Shown here: in pieces, positions 22,839 through 30,686 of the stretch
Layout: each line of letters opens with the position of its first letter
Position numbering within the stretch: position 1 is the stretch's first letter
Source of the DNA: Microbacterium allomyrinae
Lineage (GTDB): Bacteria > Actinomycetota > Actinomycetes > Actinomycetales > Microbacteriaceae
Direction of reading: 5' to 3'
NCBI RefSeq assembly: GCF_020682705.1
Contig: NZ_JAGTTN010000002.1
Location: forward strand, 1 to 64,000
DNA length: 64,000 bases
Program-made: the position numbers and the translations under genes
The notes under the pieces: generated by a model
What the model saw: only the letters and a program-made list of their open reading frames with translations
Told to the model about the DNA's origin: nothing
Databases searched by the model: none

Positions 22839-22930
22839 GTCGTGACGCTAGCCCCGCCCGCCGACACCGGCAAGGGCGAACGGATGCCGCGGAGAGCCTG
22901 CGAGTGTTCGCGACCAGGCCGGCGAGCGGG

Positions 22931-22936
22931 TAGGAT
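22931..22936 (+). promoter_or_regulatory. -10-like element for tRNA-Pro
   Basis: TAGGAT lies 31 bases upstream of the mature tRNA 5' end. No reliable -35 element is visible. Confidence 0.45.
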
Positions 22937-22967
22937 AGTGGAGTTGCCCGCGCGCAAGCGGGGACAA

Positions 22968-23043
<76 letters not shown>

Positions 23044-23046
23044 CAT

Positions 23047-23088
23047 AAGCCTCGGAGAACCGCAGAAACACGCGGATCTCCGGGGCTT
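23047..23088 (+). terminator. terminator after tRNA-Pro
   Basis: A 17-bp stem (23047-23063 and 23072-23088) with one mismatch and one G-T pair encloses an 8-nt loop and is followed by TCGTCATTT. It ends the tRNA transcript and possibly the opposing integrase message. It belongs to the phage side of attL. Confidence 0.75.
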
Positions 23089-23121
23089 TCGTCATTTCCA
23101 GAATCAGGCTGAATCGGCCCC

Positions 23122-23141
23122 GTCTCACATGCGTCTCACAT
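23122..23141 (+). promoter_or_regulatory. integrase arm-type sites, left
   Basis: Two direct copies of GTCTCACAT (23122-23130 and 23133-23141), 11 bp apart, lie 79 bp inside the left att core. The same pair with the same spacing occurs at 61114-61133. They probably bind the integrase N-terminal domain. Confidence 0.7.
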
Positions 23142-23147
23142 TGCATC

Positions 23148-24458
23148 TCAGGCTGCCTCGGCCGCGCTCGCCGCGAGGGCCTCGGCACGTCGCTTCTCGA
23201 CCGCTGCGATGACCTCGTTGACGCGGTCTGGCCAGAGGTGCGCGTAAGTGTTGAGCGTCTCGGTGGCGTCCTTGTGTCCGAGCATCTGCTGCACGAGCTT
23301 GACGTCGGCGCCGGCGGCGATCGCGTTCGTCGCGGCGACGTGACGGAGATCGTGCACCGACATCGCGATGGCGAGGCCCGCAGCGGCGCGGACCTTCAGC
23401 CAGACTCGGTTGTACCAGTTGGACCCGTCGACAGCAGCGCCGCGCACGGTGGTGAAGAGGAACTCTTCGGGGTCGCGCCCCTTCGTGAGCTCGACGAGCT
23501 CGAGCATGAGGAATGCGGGGATCGGTAGCCACCGCTTCTCCCACGTCTTGACCGGGCCGAGCTTGCGCCGACCGTCGCGGTCGACGGTCCATGTGCGGTG
23601 GACACGAGCGCGGTTGGACATCGGGTCGAGGTCCTTCACTTTGAGTGCGGTCGCCTCGCCGATCCGGGGCCCGCTGTAGGCCAACAGTTGAAGCAGCTCC
23701 CGATCGTCCTCGCGCCCGCTCAGCTCGAACGCGGTGTCAGCGAGCTCTTCGATATCGACGAACGACAGCGACGGAAGGTCTGACTCCAGGTCTCCTTCGG
23801 TGCGGGGGAGTTCGACGTTCGCGAGCGGATTGCGTCCGATGAGGCTCTCTGCGACGGCATAGCGCAGCGCGCCGCCGAATGTCGAGCGCACGATGTGTCC
23901 GAGATACGCGGGCGCCATCTTGACCGGTTTGCGCTCGGTCTTCTTGATGTGCTGGTTCTTGTCGAACACGTGGGGCGCGGTCGCGTCCCGAAGCTGCTGC
24001 ACCCACGCGTCGATCTGTGGACGCGTGATGCTGCCGATCGTGCGCGCGCCCCACATCGGCAGAACATAGTTGTCGAGCTCGCGACGGTAGCGCCGCCACG
24101 TCGAGTCTTTGATTCGGCTCTTCGACGCCAGCCAGGCCTCGGCGACGACGGTGAAGTTCTGCTCACGCGCTGAGGGGTCGATGTAGCGATCGGAGCGGAT
24201 GTCGTCCTCGAGCGACGCGGTGAAGGACTCCGCGTCCGTTCTACGTGCGAACAGCCGCTGTCGTTGGGCTCCATCCGGTTCGTACCAGCCGGCGACCCAG
24301 CGCGATCCCTTGCCGAACTTTGCCGTGCGGAAGTGGTCGGGCAGCGTCTTGATCGCGCGGAGCTGCGCGCTCGTGGGGCTGATCCGCGTTGTCGTGCCGT
24401 CGGGCATGGCGACGAGGGCGTCTTTCACCCAGCGGTCGGTGATCCAGGAGCGTGCCAT
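23148..24458 (-). CDS. int: phage tyrosine integrase
   Basis: A 436-aa tyrosine recombinase. An arm-binding N-terminal region (WVAGWYEPDGAQRQRLFARR, about 50-90) is followed by a core-binding domain (100-205) and a catalytic domain with R265 (GPRIGEATAL), H369 and R372 (HDLRHVAA), H395 (LGH) and nucleophile Y405 (NTYAHLWP). All catalytic residues are present, so it should be active. The frame is open to 24668, but ATG at 24458, overlapping the stop of the ImmA-like gene (TGATG), gives the normal N-terminus. It points at attL, 105 bp away. Confidence 0.95.
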   Translation of the reverse strand: MARSWITDRWVKDALVAMPDGTTTRISPTSAQLRAIKTLPDHFRTAKFGKGSRWVAGWYEPDGAQRQRLFARRTDAESFTASLEDDIRSDRYIDPSAREQNFTVVAEAWLASKSRIKDSTWRRYRRELDNYVLPMWGARTIGSITRPQIDAWVQQLRDATAPHVFDKNQHIKKTERKPVKMAPAYLGHIVRSTFGGALRYAVAESLIGRNPLANVELPRTEGDLESDLPSLSFVDIEELADTAFELSGREDDRELLQLLAYSGPRIGEATALKVKDLDPMSNRARVHRTWTVDRDGRRKLGPVKTWEKRWLPIPAFLMLELVELTKGRDPEEFLFTTVRGAAVDGSNWYNRVWLKVRAAAGLAIAMSVHDLRHVAATNAIAAGADVKLVQQMLGHKDATETLNTYAHLWPDRVNEVIAAVEKRRAEALAASAAEAA

Positions 24459-24898
24459 CACACAACCTCTGTGCGGAGCAACCACTGGCCTGCGCCCATG
24501 CGCGGATCCAGATAGGTCGCATCCCCGATGCGGTGGAGCATGCTCCGGAAGACCGTGAGGAGCTCGGTCGCGACGTCGAGGTCGAACGCCATCGATTCGA
24601 GGTGCCCATCGCGGATCCGCTCCACCTCGACATACTTCGCGTGGTCGATCAGATGCAGGGCTGCCCACTCGTTCGCCTCGCGCTCCTGGCGCTTACGGAT
24701 AGGGCCGAACTCGGTTGGTCGGTGGCCCAAGATGTGGTGCCCGAGCTCATGCGCGAGGACCGAACGTGCCGACCGTCGTTTCATCCCCGGTGAGAGGCGG
24801 ATGAGGCGTTCGTCGGCGCGGTATCCGCTGCAGTGCGTTGCGCGTTTCTCGATCACGGTCACCCCGAGTTCAGCGGCGAGTTGGAGCAGTGCCTGCAT
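24458..24898 (-). CDS. ImmA/IrrE family metallopeptidase
   Basis: A 146-aa zinc peptidase with HELGHH at residues 50-55 and downstream EREANEWAALHLI supplying the third ligand. In ICEBs1 and related phages ImmA cleaves the immunity repressor after DNA damage; the gene next to it here is such a repressor, so the same induction switch is inferred. The frame is open further upstream; ATG at 24898 gives the family N-terminus (MQALLQLAAELGV). It is followed by int with a 1-bp overlap. Confidence 0.88.
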   Translation of the reverse strand: MQALLQLAAELGVTVIEKRATHCSGYRADERLIRLSPGMKRRSARSVLAHELGHHILGHRPTEFGPIRKRQEREANEWAALHLIDHAKYVEVERIRDGHLESMAFDLDVATELLTVFRSMLHRIGDATYLDPRMGAGQWLLRTEVV

Positions 24899-24914
24899 GA
24901 TTCCCCCCGGCGTG

Positions 24915-25268
24915 TCAGGCGTTGTCGAAGTCGCTGTCGGTCTCGACGGGGTCCTCGTCGATCGACTCGTTGGCGACTTCTTGGAGATCCTGCTGGAAAG
25001 CCCCGACATCGCGGCGACGAGGGTGAAGCTCTGTGACGTTCGGGGCGGCCGCCGCGCGCAGCAGATCGAATGGGTCGACATCGAGCGCTGCCGCGATCGC
25101 ATCGATGTCGTTCGTGTTCAGGGGAGTCTCGCCACGCATCTTCCGATAGAAGGTGTTGCGCGGAACACCTGAACGCACGATCAGTTCGGCGTCGGTCATC
25201 CCTTTCTGCTCGATGAGCTTCTGGATCACATCGATGACGCGCCAGCTGAATCCACTGAGTTCTCCCAT
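24915..25268 (-). CDS. phage immunity repressor, XRE family
   Basis: A 117-aa protein with an N-terminal helix-turn-helix (LIEQKGMTDAELIVRSGVPR then NTFYRKMRGETPLN, about residues 17-50) and an acidic C-terminal tail. It lies upstream of the ImmA-like peptidase in a leftward operon and is divergent from a Cro-like gene across a 90-bp operator region. It is the likely lysogeny repressor. ATG at 25268 begins MGELSGFSW; the open frame upstream overlaps the operators and is not used. Confidence 0.85.
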   Translation of the reverse strand: MGELSGFSWRVIDVIQKLIEQKGMTDAELIVRSGVPRNTFYRKMRGETPLNTNDIDAIAAALDVDPFDLLRAAAAPNVTELHPRRRDVGAFQQDLQEVANESIDEDPVETDSDFDNA

Positions 25269-25291
25269 GGTTGTTGAGAGTACCCGTTTTC

Positions 25292-25351
25292 GGTACTTGA
25301 TACATGCAAGTACCAAAATTGGTTGCAGGCCTGTACCAAAGTTGGTACTGT
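25292..25351. promoter_or_regulatory. divergent immunity operators and early promoter
   Basis: Three inverted repeats stand in the 90-bp gap: GGTACTTG-7-CAAGTACC (25292-25314), ACCAA-AA-TTGGT (25312-25323) and GTACCAA-AG-TTGGTAC (25333-25348). All contain the half-site GTACC or ACCAA. A rightward promoter TTGCAG-17-TACTGT (25323-25351) encloses the third. This is the expected genetic switch for repressor and Cro-like protein. Confidence 0.78.
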
Positions 25352-25358
25352 CCCATTT

Positions 25359-25613
25359 ATGGGAGTCAAGACGAAGTTCTCGGCGCAGGTTACCGGAGCG
25401 ATCAAGGCAGAGCTGGCTCGCCGCGACATTGACGGGGTTGCTCTCGTAGACGTTCTCGAGCTGAGTCGCAATTCGGTGTATGCGCGACTGCGGGGGGAGC
25501 GGCCGTTCGATACGGACGAGATCGCCGCTGCTTCGGAGTTCCTGGGGATGTCGATCCTTGACCTTCTGGCGTCGGCGAGCATCGATGCCGAGTCCACGAA
25601 GGCGGTGGCCTGA
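25359..25613 (+). CDS. Cro-like helix-turn-helix protein
   Basis: An 84-aa XRE-type protein. The helix-turn-helix is GVALVDVLELSRNSVYARLR, followed by GERPFDTDEIAAASEFLGMS. It is the first gene of the rightward early operon, eight bases after the -10 of the promoter inside the operators, and so is the probable Cro equivalent or an early regulator. ATG at 25359 is used; earlier TTG/ATG-like codons would lie within the operator. Overlaps the next gene (TGATG). Confidence 0.82.
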   Translation: MGVKTKFSAQVTGAIKAELARRDIDGVALVDVLELSRNSVYARLRGERPFDTDEIAAASEFLGMSILDLLASASIDAESTKAVA

Positions 25614-25864
25614 TGGGTGCCTTGACCTCGCTACCGACGATCGGCATTGAGCCACAGCCAGATTCGACCCTCTCGGGATTCGAAGACGTGCCGGCGGTGA
25701 TGGCGCCGAAGGCGCTCGCGGCGATCCTCGATGTCACGCCGAAGACGCTCGAGCGCTGGCGTGATGCGAAGACCGGTCCGAAGTGGCTGAAGCTGCCCGG
25801 GTCGAGCCTGATCCGTTACACGCGTGCCGACGTGCTCGCCTGGCTGGCGGAGTGTGCAGCATGA
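25613..25864 (+). CDS. excisionase-like helix-turn-helix protein
   Basis: An 83-aa protein with a MerR/Xis-type winged helix: MAPKALAAILDVTPKTLERW then RDAKTGPKWLKLPGSSLIRY, ending in YTRADVLAWLAECAA. This layout is that of excisionases and phage helix-turn-helix proteins (HTH_17). It may direct integrase towards excision or act as an early regulator. It overlaps its neighbours on both sides by 1-4 bp. Confidence 0.75.
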   Translation: MGALTSLPTIGIEPQPDSTLSGFEDVPAVMAPKALAAILDVTPKTLERWRDAKTGPKWLKLPGSSLIRYTRADVLAWLAECAA

Positions 25865-26085
25865 GCGCCAAGATGACGCGCCGTCGTCGCCACGACCGCC
25901 GCAAGCGGATCCTCACGCAGCGGCGCGAGGACGCCCTGTTCTTCGCCCGCGGCACCTTCCCGGCGTCGGCGACATCGTTCACGATGTGCTCGTGCGGGGC
26001 GCGGGCGTTTGCCCGTGGTCGGGATGACTCGTTCCTCGACGACTTCGATGCGGCCCACGCGTACTGCGACGAGGAGCAGTCATGA
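25861..26085 (+). CDS. small basic phage protein
   Basis: A 74-aa protein, basic in its first third (MTRRRRHDRRKRILTQRRED), then FTMCSCGARAFARGRDD and a C-terminal YCDEEQS. The Cys-x-Cys and lone late Cys could bind metal but the pattern is incomplete. Not recognised. It is joined to both neighbours by 4-bp ATGA overlaps within the early operon. Confidence 0.6.
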   Translation: MSAKMTRRRRHDRRKRILTQRREDALFFARGTFPASATSFTMCSCGARAFARGRDDSFLDDFDAAHAYCDEEQS

Positions 26086-26528
26086 CTGCGCTGACGCCGC
26101 CGGTGTGCTGCCCGGCGCACCCCGAAGGAACACTCATCCCGTGCGGCCCGTGCTACAGCGCACGTCGAATTCATGACGAGCACGCCGCACGTGCGCGCTT
26201 CGGGTCAGCGCTCGCGGCGTTCGTACGCGCGGAGAGCGATCTGAATGCTTCGGCGTCGCCCCCCAGCGGCGTCGAAGCGGCCTCGTCGTTCCCCAGCGAC
26301 GCGGCCGTACCGTCCGGGGCGTCTAGTGCGTTCCCCAGCGCCGCCACCCCCAGGGCAGGCGCCCCGGACACCCAGTGTTGGCGGGCCCGCCGCCGAGCAT
26401 TCCATGCTGCGGCCGCTGAGGACCTGGAGCGGGAGCTGCGGAACCACTCCCGCTTCCTCACACCCCGTCAGTGGGCACGCCTCAGTCGTGCGGTCGCGCG
26501 CCACCGCCGTAAGGCGGGTCTCGCATGA
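26082..26528 (+). CDS. phage protein with CPxHP-CGPC zinc-ribbon-like motif
   Basis: A 148-aa protein. The N-terminus reads CCPAHPEGTLIPCGPCYSAR, a compact Cys/His cluster likely to bind zinc; the same motif recurs near the C-terminus of the protein ending at 35316. The middle is a disordered Ser/Ala/Pro segment with AT-poor repeats (CCCCAGCG), and the C-terminus is basic (WARLSRAVARHRRKAG). Probably a nucleic-acid binding early protein; no precise function. Confidence 0.6.
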   Translation: MTALTPPVCCPAHPEGTLIPCGPCYSARRIHDEHAARARFGSALAAFVRAESDLNASASPPSGVEAASSFPSDAAVPSGASSAFPSAATPRAGAPDTQCWRARRRAFHAAAAEDLERELRNHSRFLTPRQWARLSRAVARHRRKAGLA

Positions 26529-26704
26529 TCGCGGAGGCAGCGCTGATCGTGGCGGTCGTCGCGCTCGGTGTGTCGTTCGCCGCGTTCTTCGTCGCGATCG
26601 CCGCTCTTGCTCGTGCCGCAGCTGTTGAGCGTGCTCGCCGCGCCCACCAGCTTCCGCCGGCGGCCATCATCGGCTCGCGATCCTCGTTCGAGGGTGACCG
26701 GTGA
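26525..26704 (+). CDS. tiny single-pass membrane protein
   Basis: A 59-aa protein, MIAEAALIVAVVALGVSFAA then FFVAIAALARA, forming one long hydrophobic helix with a basic cytoplasmic tail (AVERARRAHQ). The ATG overlaps the previous stop (ATGA) and the TGA lies within the GTG-containing start of the next gene. It is one of several tiny membrane proteins in the early region; candidates for such proteins include superinfection exclusion factors, but this is inference. Confidence 0.6.
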   Translation: MIAEAALIVAVVALGVSFAAFFVAIAALARAAAVERARRAHQLPPAAIIGSRSSFEGDR

Positions 26705-27393
26705 GTGCCGTGGCCGAGCTCGCGCCGACCCGCAAGCTCATCCACCGGTGGGCCCGTCAAGGTGACCTGTACATCGCGACAGTCGGTGACAGGGTCTATG
26801 CCCGCGCCGACCAGGTCGAGCGCCTCGCCGAGATCTCGCCGTGGTCAGGCGGCGAGACACTGTTCGGCGATACGTGGCCCCTCGTCCTCGAAGGCTTCCC
26901 GTACTACGACCTCGACGACGCGATCGCCCGGTGTGAGTCAGCCGGCACACCCCGCGCGGCCGCGTTCCTCGAATGGCTGACCGACACGCTCGCCCCGATG
27001 CTCACCGACGAGGTCCTTGACCTCGCGCAACGCGTCCCGAGCTTCATCGGCTCCCACCCCGTCAACATCGCCGCGCGACTCCTGAGCGAAGACCCCGCGG
27101 TCCAGATCGGCCGCGCCGGCCTGTTCGCCCACATGCACCAGCTCGGCTGGATCCTTCGCACTGTCGGCAAGGCCGCACAGCACAGCGACTGGCACATCGC
27201 GCAAGCTGCTCGCCGCGCCGGATGGCTCACCGTCCGCGACGTGACCATCCCCGCCACGAACCGCGAGCACCGCCGCACCTACTCCCAGATCCACGTCACC
27301 CCCGCCGGCCTCACCGAGCTTGCCCGCACCCTCCACGCGCTGCATCCCGACCGGGACACCGCCGCGCCACCCCACCCGCAGCTCTTCGACTAG
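26701..27393 (+). CDS. phage antirepressor, KilAC-domain type
   Basis: A 230-aa protein. The N-terminal part (LIHRWARQGDLYIATVGDRV then YARADQVERLAEI) resembles a small helix-turn-helix. The C-terminal part, with FIGSHPVNIAARLLSEDPAV, LGWILRTVGK and YSQIHVTPAGLTELARTLH, matches the KilAC (ANT) domain of phage antirepressors, in which a winged helix ends with the R-x-Y-x-Q-x-x-V-T-P-x-G pattern. It would help the switch to lytic growth. GTG at 26701 overlaps the previous stop. Confidence 0.72.
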   Translation: MSAVAELAPTRKLIHRWARQGDLYIATVGDRVYARADQVERLAEISPWSGGETLFGDTWPLVLEGFPYYDLDDAIARCESAGTPRAAAFLEWLTDTLAPMLTDEVLDLAQRVPSFIGSHPVNIAARLLSEDPAVQIGRAGLFAHMHQLGWILRTVGKAAQHSDWHIAQAARRAGWLTVRDVTIPATNREHRRTYSQIHVTPAGLTELARTLHALHPDRDTAAPPHPQLFD

Positions 27394-27404
27394 GACCCAC
27401 CGCC

Positions 27405-27536
27405 ATGCCCACCCGATCCAATGACGACGAGCGCGCCACCGCACGCCACTACGTCATCGTCTTCGCCGCGTACACCTTCCTCATCTTCGGCATCCCTGCG
27501 CTCGCCGAGGCCGTCACAACGGTGGTGCTCCCGTGA
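27405..27536 (+). CDS. tiny membrane protein
   Basis: A 43-aa protein with a charged N-terminus (MPTRSNDDERATARHY) and one membrane segment (VIVFAAYTFLIFGIPALAEA). It is linked to the next gene by a GTGA overlap. No function recognised; reading frame and codon bias support it. Confidence 0.5.
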   Translation: MPTRSNDDERATARHYVIVFAAYTFLIFGIPALAEAVTTVVLP

Positions 27537-27673
27537 CCCGCCGACCCGGCATCGCACGCGACATGCCGATGCGCTACCGCCGCGACTGGCACCACCTCAC
27601 CACCCTCGCCGTCGGCGCGCTCGCCACTGTCGAACTGGTCGCGCTCGCGGTCGGTGTGGCGGTGGTCTTGTGA
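27533..27673 (+). CDS. tiny membrane protein
   Basis: A 46-aa protein from a GTG start with a basic N-terminus (MTRRPGIARDMPMRYRRDW) and a C-terminal membrane helix (LAVGALATVELVALAVGVAV). Positive-inside topology puts the C-terminus outside or in the membrane. It overlaps both neighbours by 4 bp. Function unknown. Confidence 0.5.
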   Translation: MTRRPGIARDMPMRYRRDWHHLTTLAVGALATVELVALAVGVAVVL

Positions 27674-27900
27674 GCGTGCTCACGGGTGCCGATGAGCTCC
27701 GGGCCCGCATCGAGAACCCTGCACTGTTCGCGGCCGCCGACGACCTGCTTGAGGCGGAGATGGCGCGGCGGGGGGAACTGACCTTCACCCTGCCGTCGTC
27801 GAACGGTCTCCGCCCGGTCGACCGCGAGGCGAGCGGCGATCGCGACACGGTCGCGGACCACACCCACACCCAGAGCTACGAGGAGCGAGTCGCAGCATGA
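27670..27900 (+). CDS. small acidic phage protein
   Basis: A 76-aa hydrophilic protein (GTG start, MSVLTGADELRARIENPALF) with no recognised domain. Overlaps of 4 bp on both sides place it firmly in the early operon. Helical by composition; no function assigned. Confidence 0.55.
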   Translation: MSVLTGADELRARIENPALFAAADDLLEAEMARRGELTFTLPSSNGLRPVDREASGDRDTVADHTHTQSYEERVAA

Positions 27901-28154
27901 GCAAGACCATGAACCGGGCCTCGTACCAGGTGCGCTGGTACATCCGTCAGGAGACGACCCTCGTCCCGTTCGGTACCGCGAACCGTGAAGCCATCGTCTG
28001 GGTCGCGTATCGAACCACGGGCCGCGACAGTCAGGGGCGACCCCGTCTTCTCGTGAGCAGCCGAACCTCGTTTTCGAGGGAGCGGGGCGGCCGTGCGGCT
28101 GCGTTCCGCTACGCCCGCAACGAGGCCCGCCGCTTCTACGGAAACGCCCGATGA
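27897..28154 (+). CDS. small basic phage protein
   Basis: An 85-aa protein rich in Arg and aromatic residues (QVRWYIRQETTLVPFGTANR, C-terminal YARNEARRFYGNAR). Not recognised. The beta-rich middle and basic tail could bind nucleic acid. ATGA overlap at both ends; it precedes RusA. Confidence 0.55.
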   Translation: MSKTMNRASYQVRWYIRQETTLVPFGTANREAIVWVAYRTTGRDSQGRPRLLVSSRTSFSRERGGRAAAFRYARNEARRFYGNAR

Positions 28155-28606
28155 TGATGTACCCGACCGAGCTCGAGATCTACGGCAGCTCGCACCCCAC
28201 CCCCGACACGTGGATCCTGCACTTCGGCTGGCCCACCAACCCGATCCCCGCGAACGGACCTAAGGCGAACTGGCGCGGTCGGAACCGTGCTGTCGCGGCC
28301 GCGAAGGACCAGGCGCTGCAGCTGGCGATCGCCGCCCGCATCCCTGAGATGGCGAAGGTCGAAGCGCAACTGTTCTGGTGGTACACGATCAGCCGTCGCC
28401 GCGATGTCGACAACCTCGGGGGACTGGAAAAGCCACTCTTCGACGCTCTCGTCGTCGCCGGTGTGGTCCGTGACGACACCCCGGACCTGATGGTTAAGCC
28501 GCGGGCGGAGATCCGCCACGTCAACGACTCCGACGGCCTCGTCACCCGCGCCGGTTTCACCCTCCACATCCGCCAGCTCGTCCCGCTCGAGGAGATTGAG
28601 CTGTGA
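28151..28606 (+). CDS. rusA: RusA-family Holliday junction resolvase
   Basis: A 151-aa endonuclease. The RusA signature is clear: RRRDVDNLGGLEKPLFDALV followed by GVVRDDTPDL, with the acidic residues (D, D, DD) that bind Mg and the conserved Lys. The N-terminal part has FGWPTNPIPANGPKANW. It resolves branched DNA during phage replication or recombination before packaging. Codon bias and overlaps match the surrounding operon. Confidence 0.88.
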   Translation: MMMYPTELEIYGSSHPTPDTWILHFGWPTNPIPANGPKANWRGRNRAVAAAKDQALQLAIAARIPEMAKVEAQLFWWYTISRRRDVDNLGGLEKPLFDALVVAGVVRDDTPDLMVKPRAEIRHVNDSDGLVTRAGFTLHIRQLVPLEEIEL

Positions 28607-28908
28607 GCCACATCATCGGCGGATCCGCTTTTGGTCGCGGCGATGCGCTGATCGACACGACTGACGCGGTGCTGCTGGACGGCACGTCGGTCGCTGTGAT
28701 CGGCGCGCTTCGCCAGGAGGGTGTCGAGACCGTCATTGCGCTCGAGCTCCGCGGCCGCGTCAACCACGCCACCGAACGCTCGGACGTCCTCTATCTGCTC
28801 AACGGTGAGGGTGCGGCCGACATCATCAGCCAGCTGCTCGGAGTCGCGCATCGCGCCAACCCGAAGTTCCTGAACGAGCTGCTCGAGCGGATCGGCCAGC
28901 TCCCATGA
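28603..28908 (+). CDS. hypothetical phage protein
   Basis: A 101-aa protein with a GTG start and a beta-rich N-terminal half (DAVLLDGTSVAVIGALRQEG then VETVIALELRGRVN), followed by helices (GAADIISQLLGVAHRANPKF). No family recognised. It overlaps RusA and the next gene by 4 bp. Confidence 0.6.
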   Translation: MSHIIGGSAFGRGDALIDTTDAVLLDGTSVAVIGALRQEGVETVIALELRGRVNHATERSDVLYLLNGEGAADIISQLLGVAHRANPKFLNELLERIGQLP

Positions 28909-29165
28909 CCGGAGAAGCGAAGCCGCGCCCGACCGGCGAGCAGCTGCTCGCGTTCGAAGCGAAGCACCCGAAAGCCACCGGTCGTAAGGAGACCGCGATC
29001 CTCGACGAGCTCGGCATCCGGCCCGCCCGCTACTACCAGCTCCTCGGTCGCCTCATCAAGACCGAGGACGCGCTCCGCATCGATCCGATGCTCACCAATC
29101 GTCTCCGCGCTCGCTCGATGAAGCAGCAGACGGAGCAGAAGCGCCGCGCCCACCGCGGCCGCTGA
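28905..29165 (+). CDS. DUF3263-like helix-turn-helix protein
   Basis: An 86-aa protein. GRKETAILDELGIRPARYYQ then LLGRLIKTEDALRIDPMLTN RLRARS follows the pattern of actinobacterial DUF3263 proteins (K-E-x-AI-x-E-x-G-x-S-x-x-RYYQ-L), small predicted DNA-binding proteins of phages and hosts. The basic tail ends KRRAHRGR. It lies 34 bp before the ParB-like gene. Confidence 0.7.
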   Translation: MTGEAKPRPTGEQLLAFEAKHPKATGRKETAILDELGIRPARYYQLLGRLIKTEDALRIDPMLTNRLRARSMKQQTEQKRRAHRGR

Positions 29166-29199
29166 CCACCCCACCACCCACAGAAAGGATCCACCCGAC

Positions 29200-30684
29200 A
29201 TGACCACCGCCACCACCGCTCCCGGTCAATCCGCTATCGAGCAGCTGCAGCTCATCACGATCGACCCGAGCACACTTCGAAGTGCTGACCAGATCCGCGA
29301 GGACGCGACCCCCGATGGGCAGCTCATCGACTCCGTCCGCGCTTCCGGCATCCTGCAGCCGCCCACGGTCGTGTGGAACGACACCGATGGTGCGTTCTAC
29401 ATCGTCTTCGGACACCGACGCGTCGGCGCCGCGATCCTTGCCGGTCTCGCCGCGATCCCCGTGATCGTCCGTGACGCATCGACCATCACCGGATCGCTCG
29501 TGCTCGAGCAACAGATCGTCGAAAACGAGCGCCGCGAAGGCGTCACCCAGCGCGAGCTCTCCCGCGGATGGGCGAACCTCGAAGGCCTCTTCGGGCTCAC
29601 CCCCGAAGACATCGCCACTGCGATCGCCGAGAAGCCCGACCGAGTTCGCGCCGGCATCCGCGCTGCCCGCTCCGAAAAGACCTCCGCGATCCTCTCCACC
29701 AAGCCTGCGATCGATCTCGAGCAGGCCGCCGTTCTGACCGAGTTCGACGAGCACCCCAGCGTGCAAGCCGAGCTCGCCGATACCGCCTCGACAAAGCCCG
29801 CTGACTTCGAATGGAAGGTGCGCAGCGCCCGCGACAAGCTCGCGAAGGACGCACGAGTCGCCGAACTCAAGGCAGAGCTGCGCGCCGCGAAGGTCAAGCT
29901 CGCCCCGGTCGATACCTACGGGTCTCTCAAAGGAGGCGCCGCGGCGATCGCTCACCTCGTCGACGAGAAGGGCAAGAAGCTCACCGAGAAGAACCACGCA
30001 GCCTGCCCCGGGCACTCCGCTCGCGTCGCCGGATACCGCGTCGAGGACTTCGCCATCGAGTACGTCTGCCGCGACTACGCCGAACACGGCCACCGCCGTG
30101 CGAACGCAGTCGCCGCACGCGAACTCACCGACGAGCAGAAGCAGGAGATCGCCGACCGGGAGGCCCGCCAGCAGGCGCTCGAAGCGAACCGCGCCGCACG
30201 CCGGCAGTGGATCCACGACCTCCTGCCCGGCAAGATCAACCAGCTCGCCGGCGTCTATGAATACATGGCAGCCGCTCTCCTCGACAACGGCGACTACTAC
30301 TACGACGACCAGCGCGCCCCGAAATGGACCCTGCCCCTCCTCAACGTCGACGCGCCCGACAACTCCAGCGAAGCAACCGCAGCACTCGACGACCTGATCG
30401 CATCCAAGAGAATCGCACCGTTCCGACTCATGCTCGCCACCTCGTTCGGCATCCACGAGAAGCGCACCGAGCACGGTCACGACGAACTCCTCACCATCCG
30501 CCACCTCGAGCAGCTCAAGAAATGGGGATACCCCCTCACCGAGATCGACGAAACCGCGCTCGCCGCATGCCGCGAAGCGATCGCCAACCGTGCCCACGAC
30601 GATGCTCTGCGCGCGGAAGGTGAAGGCCTCGATGGCGACCCCCGCGAGGACGACGTCGATGACGAGAGCGACAACGAGGACTGA
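29200..30684 (+). CDS. ParB-like nuclease-domain protein
   Basis: A 494-aa protein with an N-terminal ParB/Srx domain (about residues 15-110): LQLITIDPSTLRSADQIRED, and the box II motif FGHRRVGAAI at 70-79, followed by a helix-turn-helix linker (GVTQRELSRGWANLEGLFGL). The rest has a basic coiled segment (AELKAELRAAKVKL), a possible zinc site (ACPGHSARVAGYRVEDFAIE then YVCRDYAEHG) and an acidic tail. AGAAAGGATCC stands before the ATG. Without a ParA partner it more likely acts in replication or transcription than partition; such proteins are frequent in actinophages. Confidence 0.82.
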   Translation: MTTATTAPGQSAIEQLQLITIDPSTLRSADQIREDATPDGQLIDSVRASGILQPPTVVWNDTDGAFYIVFGHRRVGAAILAGLAAIPVIVRDASTITGSLVLEQQIVENERREGVTQRELSRGWANLEGLFGLTPEDIATAIAEKPDRVRAGIRAARSEKTSAILSTKPAIDLEQAAVLTEFDEHPSVQAELADTASTKPADFEWKVRSARDKLAKDARVAELKAELRAAKVKLAPVDTYGSLKGGAAAIAHLVDEKGKKLTEKNHAACPGHSARVAGYRVEDFAIEYVCRDYAEHGHRRANAVAARELTDEQKQEIADREARQQALEANRAARRQWIHDLLPGKINQLAGVYEYMAAALLDNGDYYYDDQRAPKWTLPLLNVDAPDNSSEATAALDDLIASKRIAPFRLMLATSFGIHEKRTEHGHDELLTIRHLEQLKKWGYPLTEIDETALAACREAIANRAHDDALRAEGEGLDGDPREDDVDDESDNED

Positions 30685-30686
30685 GT

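Noticed and set aside
24459..24668. N-terminal extension of the integrase by 70 residues
   Set aside because: The extension is Arg/Pro-rich and antisense-like, overlaps the ImmA-like gene and lacks a ribosome-binding site; ATG 24458 gives the usual N-terminus.
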